Positions 1 through 6,168 of a stretch of DNA of 19,991 nucleotides are shown in pieces. The translations under genes were made by a program, and so were the position numbers. The notes under the pieces were generated by a model that made no database searches, had not been told where the DNA came from, and saw only the letters and a program-made list of their open reading frames with translations. Source of the DNA: WQUF01 sp031549885 (GTDB lineage: Bacteria; Bacillota; Clostridia; Clostridiales; Clostridiaceae); assembly GCA_031549885.1 (NCBI GenBank), contig JAVBPD010000132.1, positions 1 to 19,991 on the forward strand, given 5' to 3'. Each line of letters starts with the position of its first letter. Positions within the stretch are counted from its first letter, which is position 1.

Positions 1-2
1 AA

Positions 3-602
3 GCAACAAAAGGAGATATTGCTCTTCTATTTCTTGATGCATCTCATTTTGTTATGGGTTGTGATTTTCTTGGATATATTTATGGAGTTACACGCCGATT
101 CATTAAAACATACTCAGGACGTATGAGATACAATGTTTTAGATGCACTGAATTTTGCCACAAAAAAGGTGACAACTATTATAAATGATACATATATAACT
201 GGGACTGAAGTTTGTGATTTACTAAAGAAAATTTCCATGGAGTATGCTGATAAAGCAATTTATTTGATACTTGATAATGCTAGGTATCAAAAATGTAAGA
301 TTGTTCGAGAATTAGCTGATGAGTTAGGAATCATTCTTGTTTATATACCACCATACAGCCCAAACCTTAATTTGATTGAACGATTATGGAAATTTGTTAA
401 AAGTAACTTGCGCACAAAGTATTATGATCACTTTGATGTTTTTCAAGAAAAAATAAATTCTATAATAAGCAGTACTGATAAAGAAAATAAAAATGTTATA
501 AACAAACTTATTGGTGAAAAGGTTCAATTATTTGATGATCTTGTTGCTGTGAATACAAACTCTTTTGTCAGTATCAAAACTAATGGGGATATTGCGGCTT
601 AA
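3..602 (+). mobile_element. IS630-family transposase, 3' part (cut by window edge)
   Basis: This is the catalytic half of a DDE transposase that moves an insertion sequence by cut and paste. The frame is open from base 3, before the first in-window ATG at 54, so the gene starts outside the window. The three acidic residues are visible: Asp in FLDASHF just before the ATG at 54, Asp in LILDNARY, and Glu in NLIERLWKF. The last two are separated by 34 residues, the D34E spacing typical of IS630/Tc1-like enzymes, and the YIPPYSPNLN stretch is also typical. The last ~50 residues are low in motifs. I could not identify the terminal inverted repeat or a TA target duplication downstream of the stop, so the right end of the element is not placed. 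The N-terminal HTH part cannot be seen here, so whether the copy is intact is unknown. Confidence 0.9.
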
Positions 603-659
603 ATGTTGGTAAATGTTTTTGTTCGTTAGTATAATTGCATGATTGCTGGTATTACCCCT

Positions 660-687
660 AATTAAAGTAAAATTGCTTTAATTTTTA
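660..687 (+). terminator. weak A+T hairpin after the transposase gene
   Basis: AATTAAAG (660-667) and CTTTAATT (676-683) form an 8-bp stem around an 8-nt loop, followed by a short T run. The stem is A+T-rich and therefore weak. It could end transposase transcription before the gene at 706, but the call is tentative. Confidence 0.4.
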
Positions 688-705
688 TGTGAAAGAAGGT
701 TTAGT

Positions 706-1584
706 ATGGAAATTATTAACAAATTTATAAAATCTTTTACAGACAATCCATTGGTTAATTTAGGTTTTCTTATATTTGGAGTTATTGGTACAATTCTTGC
801 AATAAAAACTTATTTAACTATTAAACCCAAAAAAGCTTTTAATTACTTAAACATAATATCAGACACTATCAATAAATATGATAAACTCTCAACTTTATAT
901 GATGGTCAAGTTATTGAATCTTTCTCAAAAACAGAATTGTTTTTCTGGAATGCAGGTAAAAAAACATTAAAGAATACTGATTTATTTTTAGAGGACCCTT
1001 TAAGAATACAACTTAAAGAAAAAGGAATTGAGATTTATAAACTGGAATATATAACTACAAATAGAATAAAAGATTTTTTTGCTTTGAATATGAATGAACA
1101 AAAAAATTCTTTTGAGATGAAATTAAATTCTATGGCAAAAAATGATGGCATTTTTGTTCAAATATATCACTCAGGAAAAGAAGATGATATAGATATTTTG
1201 GGAGAAATAGAAGGAACAAAAGGAATTAAGAAAGTACTTGTTTTTAATGATTTTTCTGTTTTTTTTAATCCAAATTTAAAGAAATCATATTATAATATTA
1301 CTATTAGTATTATATTTACTCTTTGTATAGGTCTTTTATTGTTAAATTTTTTTATCTCAGTACATCATGCTTCTGTAATGGCAAGATTAGATACTTTATT
1401 ACTTACTTCATTACTAATTCCTCTATCCAACGTTGATAGAATGCCAAAAGAATTAATGAAAAGATCAAAAGAAGTAAATAATTTTAGAAAGTTAGATATC
1501 ACTAAAAAATCATTTAATCAAGTTGAGTCAAAGGATCTAAAGACTGAAGAAAAAAATGCTGATATGCAAACTCTAAATAACTAA
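706..1584 (+). CDS. membrane protein of unknown function, 292 aa
   Basis: I do not recognise a named family. The start is supported by AGAAGG about 7 nt upstream of the ATG. A hydrophobic segment at residues ~15-38 is followed by a long soluble region (~40-190). That region contains FFWNAGKKTL and LEDPLRI, a pattern of short beta strands that resembles an Ig-like fold. A second hydrophobic segment lies at ~196-219, with a weaker one at ~226-241. The last 50 residues are highly charged (Lys/Glu rich) and probably cytoplasmic. The layout suggests a sensor or scaffold anchored by two or three helices, but nothing shows an enzymatic site. It stands alone, between the IS630 remnant and a terminator-like hairpin, so context does not suggest a partner. 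Base composition matches its neighbours. Confidence 0.8.
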   Translation: MEIINKFIKSFTDNPLVNLGFLIFGVIGTILAIKTYLTIKPKKAFNYLNIISDTINKYDKLSTLYDGQVIESFSKTELFFWNAGKKTLKNTDLFLEDPLRIQLKEKGIEIYKLEYITTNRIKDFFALNMNEQKNSFEMKLNSMAKNDGIFVQIYHSGKEDDIDILGEIEGTKGIKKVLVFNDFSVFFNPNLKKSYYNITISIIFTLCIGLLLLNFFISVHHASVMARLDTLLLTSLLIPLSNVDRMPKELMKRSKEVNNFRKLDITKKSFNQVESKDLKTEEKNADMQTLNN

Positions 1585-1648
1585 TATCAACTACTCACTA
1601 TTAATCTAAAGATTTGAAGCAGGAAAAGTTGTATCCAAAATTCATATA

Positions 1649-1684
1649 AGCCTTCAAATTATTTTCTTAATTCGAAGGCTATTT
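1649..1684 (+). terminator. rho-independent terminator after the 706-1584 gene
   Basis: AGCCTTC (1649-1655) pairs with GAAGGCT (1674-1680). The stem extends inward through AATTA/TAATT after one mismatch, with a T-rich tail starting at 1681. It is about 65 bases past the stop codon of the upstream gene. Confidence 0.65.
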
Positions 1685-1717
1685 AATTTAAAATTAAAAA
1701 AATTTCTTTAAAAAACA

Positions 1718-1828
1718 GGTTCTTACTCAACATTGGGTATTTTAGAAAATAGTTTTATCTAAGCATGACTATTGCTGCATTCTTAAGATAAAACAAAATT
1801 AAAATATACCCTAACATGAGAAAGAACC
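1718..1828. mobile_element. MITE-like 111-bp imperfect inverted repeat
   Basis: The two ends are GGTTCTT-n-CTCA...GGGTAT and its imperfect reverse complement. About 45 bases of each arm pair, including GGTTCTT, GGGTAT and GTTTTATCT, leaving a ~17-nt centre (CATGACTATTGCTGCAT). There is no coding capacity. A short non-coding element with long terminal inverted repeats starting GGTTCTT fits a MITE derived from an insertion sequence. The ends loosely resemble ISL3-family ends, but that is from memory and unverified. No clear 8-bp target duplication is visible, because the flanks are A/T runs. It could instead be a long transcribed hairpin. Confidence 0.5.
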
Positions 1829-1865
1829 TTAGAAAATCTTTTACCTTTTAAATATTGAATTAAAC

Positions 1866-1874
1866 TGATATAAA
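1866..1874 (+). promoter_or_regulatory. extended -10 promoter for the CFI-box gene
   Basis: TGATATAAA matches an extended -10 (TGnTATAAT-like). No good -35 box is present at 17 nt. It would place the transcription start near 1880-1882, exactly at the 5' base of the paired leader described in the next entry. Confidence 0.4.
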
Positions 1875-1877
1875 TGA

Positions 1878-1964
1878 AGGGGTCTTGGGCTTAACGTAAA
1901 ATTACTAATTATCAATTTTTTATCCCTTAAAGTATAATTTCAGCGCTTTGATGCTGAGACCTCT
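1878..1964 (+). promoter_or_regulatory. possible structured RNA leader of the CFI-box gene
   Basis: An outer helix can form between AGGGGTCT (1878-1885) and AGACCTCT (1957-1964), 8 bp including one G-U pair. It encloses a hairpin CAGC (1941-1944)/GCTG (1953-1956) stacked directly on the outer helix. A second arm can use GGG (1887-1889)/CCC (1924-1926) and AAAATT (1898-1903)/AATTTT (1914-1919). This three-way-junction shape lies between a plausible transcription start and the ribosome site at 1982-1986. I recognise no known riboswitch consensus. Confidence 0.35.
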
Positions 1965-1993
1965 ATTATAAATGATGAATTGGAGGAAGGTGT

Positions 1994-2377
1994 ATGAAAA
2001 AATTAATACCAATACTTGAAAATGTAACATCTAATAACAACAATGCTTTAATCGTACTTTTGAGTCAACCTAATGCATGTTACCCATGTAGTCCTGATGA
2101 AACGTCTGGTGGAAGTCAGTGCAATCCATGTAGCCCTGATCAAGTGAGTAGTGGTAATTCAGGTGTGGGCTGTTTCATAACTTCAGCTTGTGTTGAGAGT
2201 ATGGGATTGCCAGATGATTGTATTGAACTGCAAACTTTGCATTTTTTTTATGATACTCGAAAAAAGAAAGATCCTATTTTTGTTTCCTTAATAGATCAAT
2301 ATTATAAAATTGCACCTTGTATTGTAAAAAATATCAACAAATGTAATAATGTCAAGGAAATATATTATGATATATAA
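1994..2377 (+). CDS. Cys-rich CFI-box protein, C-terminally truncated; possible rSAM substrate
   Basis: A GGAGG box lies 7 nt before the ATG. Residues 1-28 form a leader-like stretch with Asn-rich and hydrophobic parts. Residues 29-50 hold two copies of C-x-P-C-S-P-D-(E/Q) at a 14-residue period (Cys29/32 and Cys43/46). From Cys60 the protein has a CFI-box type domain (CFITSACVESMGLPDDC), followed by LQTL and YYKIAP. The same domain recurs in the gene at 9961-10500, with identical 16-residue spacing between its first and last Cys. In that paralogue the domain runs about 45 residues further. Here the missing part is found in the +1 frame directly after the stop (2367-2486), so the gene is probably shortened by loss of a TA in a TATATA run. 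Because a radical SAM gene follows, the C-x2-C-S-P-D repeat may be a modification target; that is inference. Confidence 0.75.
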   Translation: MKKLIPILENVTSNNNNALIVLLSQPNACYPCSPDETSGGSQCNPCSPDQVSSGNSGVGCFITSACVESMGLPDDCIELQTLHFFYDTRKKKDPIFVSLIDQYYKIAPCIVKNINKCNNVKEIYYDI

Positions 2378-2486
2378 TTGTCTAGTTGTTAAGTGTGTTA
2401 AGTTAATAAATGAGAGCAAAGAAGATGAAGCTATTCTATTATATAAATCAATTGTTGACGAACTACATATAAAATTTTTGTATTGA
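2367..2486 (+). pseudogene. frameshifted C-terminal tail of the CFI-box protein (39 codons)
   Basis: This frame overlaps the stop of the preceding gene by 11 bases and ends one base before the next start at 2488. Its product begins IYNCLVVKCVKLINE and ends DELHIKFLY. It lines up with the C-terminus of the 9961-10500 protein: CVKLINE with CKCINEY, EAILLYKSIV with DAISKYKNMV. The simplest reading is that this is the displaced end of the 1994 gene: adding back one TA at 2370-2376 would join the two frames seamlessly. An independent 39-aa peptide starting at the ATG at 2367 is possible, but there is no ribosome site before it, only translational coupling. Confidence 0.6.
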
Positions 2487-2487
2487 T

Positions 2488-3025
2488 ATGGATAGTTATT
2501 ATATTTCTGAACATTGCAGATATTTAAAAGGTAAACAATGCTTGGCAATTTACGATTTGAAAAATAATGAAATTTATAGTTTAAATCATGATGCTACTTT
2601 TATCATTGATAATGCATTGATACATAATGTTTTAGATGATTCAACATATTTATTGACTGAATTATGTGCTAAAAAACTATTAAATTCATCTGAATTCTCA
2701 GAATTTAAGATTGCCTGTAATGTTGAGGAAAAAATTAATTATGTGTGGTTAGAATTAACAGGAAGATGTAATTGTACCTGTTTGCATTGTTATGGTGCTT
2801 TTGGTTATCCTTCTGCTCATATAATTAGAAATGAGTTATCAACTGACAATTGGAAAGACATACTTTTGCAAATAAAAGAATTAGGTGGAATCAATTCAAT
2901 TTATTGGTGGTGAACCCCTTTTACACCCTGATTTTAAAGAATTACTTATTTATGCGCATCAGATTGGTATTAAGAAAATATTTGATATAATTTATGAATA
3001 CATTTTAGAAAAAATTATTGAATAA
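2488..3025 (+). pseudogene. radical SAM peptide maturase, frameshifted and truncated
   Basis: The first 141 codons (2488-2913) include a PqqD-like N-terminal region (CLAIYDLKNNEIYSLN) and the radical SAM cluster motif C94-x3-C98-x2-C101 in TGRCNCTCLHCYGA, which binds the [4Fe-4S] that cleaves S-adenosylmethionine. The frame then ends at 2913. The next conserved block, SIQFIGGEPLLHPDF (the SAM-binding GGE motif), is encoded in the +1 frame from 2888 and runs to a stop at 3025. A frameshift at about 2884-2890 therefore splits the gene. Even when joined it is only ~178 codons. Full-length maturases of this kind are about 400 residues or more with a C-terminal SPASM-type Fe-S domain, which is absent here. 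The start is one base after the preceding frame, so the pair was presumably co-transcribed and the enzyme would have modified the Cys-rich protein. Confidence 0.85.
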
Positions 3026-3090
3026 AATATTGATAAGTTAAACATATGATTTACATGTGTAAAGAATAAAAAGTTTAGGAGTGATTTTAA

Positions 3091-4044
3091 ATGAAAATTA
3101 CAAGGAAATTATTGTATGTAATGTTGGTTTTAATGGTTTTAAATGTATTTTTTCCTGTAAATGTTTTTGGTAGTAATATTTCTTCTGATTCATTGCAATT
3201 TAATGGTCATTCATACAAGCTTTTTGATATGGATTTTACCTGGTATGAAGCAAAAGCATATTGTGAAAAATTGGGGGGACATTTAGCAATAATAACATCT
3301 GAAAACGAACAGGTTTTTATAGAAAGCCTTGTTAAAAATTCAAATAGAAAGGTTTTTTGGCTTGGTGGAAGTGATGAATTTGTTGAGGGCACATGGAAAT
3401 GGGTAGATGGTTCAAATTTTGTTTATTCAAATTGGTCAAGTGGTGAACCAAATAATGAGTATAATGAAGATTTTTTAGTGATTTACAATTCAAATTCAGG
3501 AAGAGGTTCTTTGGGTAAATGGAATGATATTAATAATGAAGGAAGTATTTGGAAAGCATCATCTAACAAAGGTTTTATCTGTGAATGGGATAATGTATCT
3601 AATATTAATTTTAATAACTTACAGAATATTTCGGCAACAGGAATCCCTAAAAGTGCATTTGAGTTTAATGGTCATTCTTATTTTGTGTATGAACAAGAAA
3701 TGTCATGGATTGATGCAAAACAATATTGTGAAAGACTTGGAGGAACATTAGTAACAATTACTTCCCAATCAGAGCAGAATTTTATTAATGATTTAATAAA
3801 TGGAAATAAACGTTCTAACTATTGGATTGGTGCTAATGACATATCAAGTGAAGGAAATTGGCAATGGGTTACTGGTGAAAAGTTTTCTTTTTCAAATTGG
3901 GATAAGGGTGAGCCTAATAATCAAGGTGGCAATGAAGATTATGCACTTATTCATAAAAGCACTAGACTTTGGAATGATGGAGATCAGTATTTAGGTTTTG
4001 ATTTTGGATTTATCTGTGAATGGAAATTTGTAATTAAAAGATAG
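3091..4044 (+). CDS. secreted protein with two C-type lectin-like domains
   Basis: TAGGAGTG precedes the ATG by 7 nt. A signal peptide (KITRKLL then a hydrophobic core to ~residue 25, FPVNVFGS) sends it out of the cell. Two C-type lectin-like domains follow, at ~36-167 and ~191-312, each opening with FNGHSY and closing with GFICEW. Each has the sugar/calcium motifs EPN (119-121; 274-276) and WND (144-146; 294-296) and the conserved Cys pair (58/164; 213/309). The EPN form is associated with mannose-type ligands in animal lectins; the ligand here is unknown. The two domains are diverged tandem copies. The 3' end is suspicious: one fewer A in the AAAA before the stop would extend the frame into the remnant at 4034-4261. 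No cell-wall anchor is visible in the present frame. Confidence 0.9.
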   Translation: MKITRKLLYVMLVLMVLNVFFPVNVFGSNISSDSLQFNGHSYKLFDMDFTWYEAKAYCEKLGGHLAIITSENEQVFIESLVKNSNRKVFWLGGSDEFVEGTWKWVDGSNFVYSNWSSGEPNNEYNEDFLVIYNSNSGRGSLGKWNDINNEGSIWKASSNKGFICEWDNVSNINFNNLQNISATGIPKSAFEFNGHSYFVYEQEMSWIDAKQYCERLGGTLVTITSQSEQNFINDLINGNKRSNYWIGANDISSEGNWQWVTGEKFSFSNWDKGEPNNQGGNEDYALIHKSTRLWNDGDQYLGFDFGFICEWKFVIKR

Positions 4045-4261
4045 TAAAGAGTACAAAAAAGGACAAGAAGAACAAAAAAAGTTAGAAAAAGCAAAAAAAG
4101 AAATCAAAGATAAAAAATTAAAAATAGATAGTTCACATAAAGAAGATGTTTTGGTAGCAATTGGAATAGTTTCTTTAGCAACTTCGACTATGTTTTTTCC
4201 TGCTGATGATATAGTAGCATGGATAAGTTTATTCAGAGCAATGGGTCTAGCTACTATTTAA
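4034..4261 (+). pseudogene. out-of-frame C-terminal remnant after the lectin protein
   Basis: The +1 frame relative to the lectin gene is open from 4034 to a stop at 4259-4261 and has no start codon of its own. It encodes a Lys/Glu-rich, likely coiled-coil helix (EYKKGQEEQKKLEKAKKEI) followed by a hydrophobic segment (VLVAIGIVSLATSTMFF) and a short tail ending AMGLATI. Deleting one A in AAAA at about 4036-4039 fuses it directly to the lectin domains after FVIK. It may therefore be the lost C-terminus of that protein, or the end of a different deleted gene such as a toxin. I do not recognise the family. Confidence 0.55.
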
Positions 4262-4307
4262 GTTTTAAGTACAATAATTATACAATAGAATTTGAGGGAG
4301 GATAATA

Positions 4308-4766
4308 TTGTTACAAGCAATTTTAAAAAGAGAGTTGAAATTAAAAAACTTTGAAGTTTTTATAATTAAAAATGGTTATTATGGTGATACAATATGTTAT
4401 ATGTTACTAATTGATTTAAGAAGACCTAGTACTTTAGAAGATTATCCATACTTAAAAGAAATTGAAACCGTTGAAGAGTTTGGAAGAAGTAATTTTATAA
4501 AAGCTATTTTTTTACATGATAATGAGATTAATAATGATTTAAAAGAGTATTTAGTAAACATTATAGCTGGTGGCTTTCTTGAAAATAAGGATGATTGTGA
4601 TTGGAATGCAGATTTTGAAAAAATTAATACTAAAATTTTTCGTAAAATAGAAGAAGATAGAAGATATATGTTAAGTGAATGTAGTAAAATTTTATTAAAA
4701 TATGGTAGTAAGTATAACTTTAATGATTTAAAAGATGAAAATTTTAATTATTTATCTCAAGATTGA
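4308..4766 (+). CDS. small acidic protein of unknown function, 152 aa
   Basis: The start is TTG, chosen because GGGAGG sits 6 nt upstream and no ATG is suitably placed. The product is soluble and rich in Asp/Glu/Asn, with no signal peptide or membrane segment and no motif I recognise. It ends in YLSQD. Its size, acidity and position directly after a toxin-like C-terminal remnant are compatible with an immunity protein, but that is only a context argument. A hairpin terminator follows at 4871-4900. Confidence 0.7.
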   Translation: MLQAILKRELKLKNFEVFIIKNGYYGDTICYMLLIDLRRPSTLEDYPYLKEIETVEEFGRSNFIKAIFLHDNEINNDLKEYLVNIIAGGFLENKDDCDWNADFEKINTKIFRKIEEDRRYMLSECSKILLKYGSKYNFNDLKDENFNYLSQD

Positions 4767-4870
4767 ATTCAAAAAAGAGTTATATATGGGATTGTCAAGT
4801 AAAATGAATTTATGATAAAAAAATAGAACATATAAAAATAAAAAAAAATATGTTCAAAAAAATGATAAAC

Positions 4871-4909
4871 CAAGCGAAAGCAGTATGAAGCTTTCGCTTG
4901 AAATTTTTA
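4871..4909. terminator. strong hairpin terminator between convergent genes
   Basis: CAAGCGAAAGC (4871-4881) pairs perfectly with GCTTTCGCTTG (4890-4900) around an 8-nt loop, followed by AAATTTTT. It lies between the + gene ending at 4766 and the - gene ending at 4994. The rest of 4767-4993 shows only A+T-rich sequence and one weak GAACATAT/ATATGTTC stem (4826-4855). Confidence 0.75.
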
Positions 4910-4993
4910 ATTATGTTTTACCTATTATTGAGAAGGAATCCAGTTGCAGATATTATTTTTAAGTTTTACTCACAAATAATATTTTAGTAAATT

Positions 4994-6094
4994 TTATAAC
5001 CTAGTAATATTAGCAATACTACGTATAACAATTATTACTGCACGAATAAATTTTTGAACTTTTTCTTTAACATAAATTAATAAAAGACCAGCAAAATATC
5101 CTATCAAACCAATCAAGAAATTACTTATCAATTCATAAATACTATTTTGAGCTGTTTTATTATAATTATTGATAATAATATAAGTTATGCAACAAGATAA
5201 AATAGCAAAACTATACCATAACCATCTTTTTTTAAAAAATGTAATTATCTTAGCTTCTCCATATTTTGTTGAAGAATTCCAAGCTTGTTCAAGTTTTTCC
5301 CTATACCAATCAACTACATTTAAACTCATGCCAGGTTCACAAATAAGATCAATCATATTTCCATCGTGTGCTCTTTGTGTTTTTGGATCGTATATATTTA
5401 ATGTCAGAATTCTGTCATCTACAAAAAGGCAAGGATGTAAAGCTGCATATGAAGGGTTTGAATAAACTCTTATTTCAACATTCTCATATTGTGATAGTTC
5501 ATTGTACCATAGTGAAGCGGTACTTCTAATACCAAGAAGTTCTTGTGCCACATCATCGTTTGCAAATAACAATCTGATTTTTATCCCATAGCTGGCTCTC
5601 TCCTTTATAATCCTAATGGTTGAAGTATAAGGATGAGTTGCTAAGATTGGATATACAATAGACCTTTGGGCACCAGACATGTAATTAAGATAATTAATAA
5701 ATCCTTTTCCATTTGCTAAACGTCCATGATTTATAATGAAAGGTATGCGTTTTTTAGACTTTTCAAACTGTAATTTAATACTTTCATCATTAAATATATT
5801 TATTAACTTTGAAGGCAAATCGTCTATAATAGTACATATTTCAATATCCTGCACTAATAAAGTTTTTAATAATCCTTCATTTATCAAAAAAGAGACTCTT
5901 TCTTTTAAAATACCCATATTTGATAGGCTAGGTACAAGTGAAAGGATGTATATAAGATCTTCCTTAGGTCTAAAAAATTCATTGGAATACATGACAGTTA
6001 AAATTGTAGCAGTTATAATATCATAATTGGCAATATCATAAGAGACAATTTTGTTTATCAAGGCATGTTCTTCTGATGTAAGTGATGTTAACAT
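4994..6094 (-). CDS. PLD-like protein with two C-terminal membrane helices
   Basis: The frame is open back to a TTG at 6118, but GGAGGT lies about 11 nt before the ATG at 6094, so 366 aa is preferred. Numbering below is from the TTG. Residues ~10-90 look like a helical, winged-helix-like region. Residues ~135-275 resemble a phospholipase D-type fold: a strand/helix alternation (SIVYPILATHP, IRIIKERASYGIKIRLLFAND) and HPCLFVDD at 228-235, where a catalytic HKD motif (HxK-x4-D) would be. The Lys is replaced by Cys, so it is probably not an active phospholipase. Two hydrophobic helices at ~298-317 and ~328-350 anchor the C-terminus, leaving the N-terminal region probably cytoplasmic. This suggests a membrane-tethered binding or sensing protein. 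A terminator at 6137-6156 separates it from the protease gene upstream. Confidence 0.75.
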   Translation of the reverse strand: MLTSLTSEEHALINKIVSYDIANYDIITATILTVMYSNEFFRPKEDLIYILSLVPSLSNMGILKERVSFLINEGLLKTLLVQDIEICTIIDDLPSKLINIFNDESIKLQFEKSKKRIPFIINHGRLANGKGFINYLNYMSGAQRSIVYPILATHPYTSTIRIIKERASYGIKIRLLFANDDVAQELLGIRSTASLWYNELSQYENVEIRVYSNPSYAALHPCLFVDDRILTLNIYDPKTQRAHDGNMIDLICEPGMSLNVVDWYREKLEQAWNSSTKYGEAKIITFFKKRWLWYSFAILSCCITYIIINNYNKTAQNSIYELISNFLIGLIGYFAGLLLIYVKEKVQKFIRAVIIVIRSIANITRL

Positions 6095-6130
6095 TCTAAT
6101 ATTTACCTCCAATCTCAAAATGGATTTATA

Positions 6131-6156
6131 ATAAAAAAGCCCCTCAATGGAGGCTT
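6131..6156 (-). terminator. rho-independent terminator of the subtilase gene
   Basis: Read on the - strand, AAGCCTCC-ATTG-AGGGGCTT forms a GC-rich hairpin (with a 2-nt bulge) followed immediately by a run of T. It lies 13-38 bases past the protease stop codon and upstream of the PLD-like gene. Confidence 0.75.
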
Positions 6157-6168
6157 GATATCTGAATT

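Noticed and set aside
1878..1964. Retron or group II intron RNA
   Set aside because: No reverse transcriptase gene is nearby, and no domain V-like or msr/msd pattern was found.
2488..2913. Programmed +1 frameshift in the radical SAM gene
   Set aside because: No slippery codon or downstream structure is obvious, and the joined product is still missing its C-terminal half, so decay is simpler.
5736..6026. A 96-codon + strand open frame opposite the PLD-like gene
   Set aside because: It is antisense to a gene with a clear ribosome site and domain pattern, and its product is low in recognisable structure.
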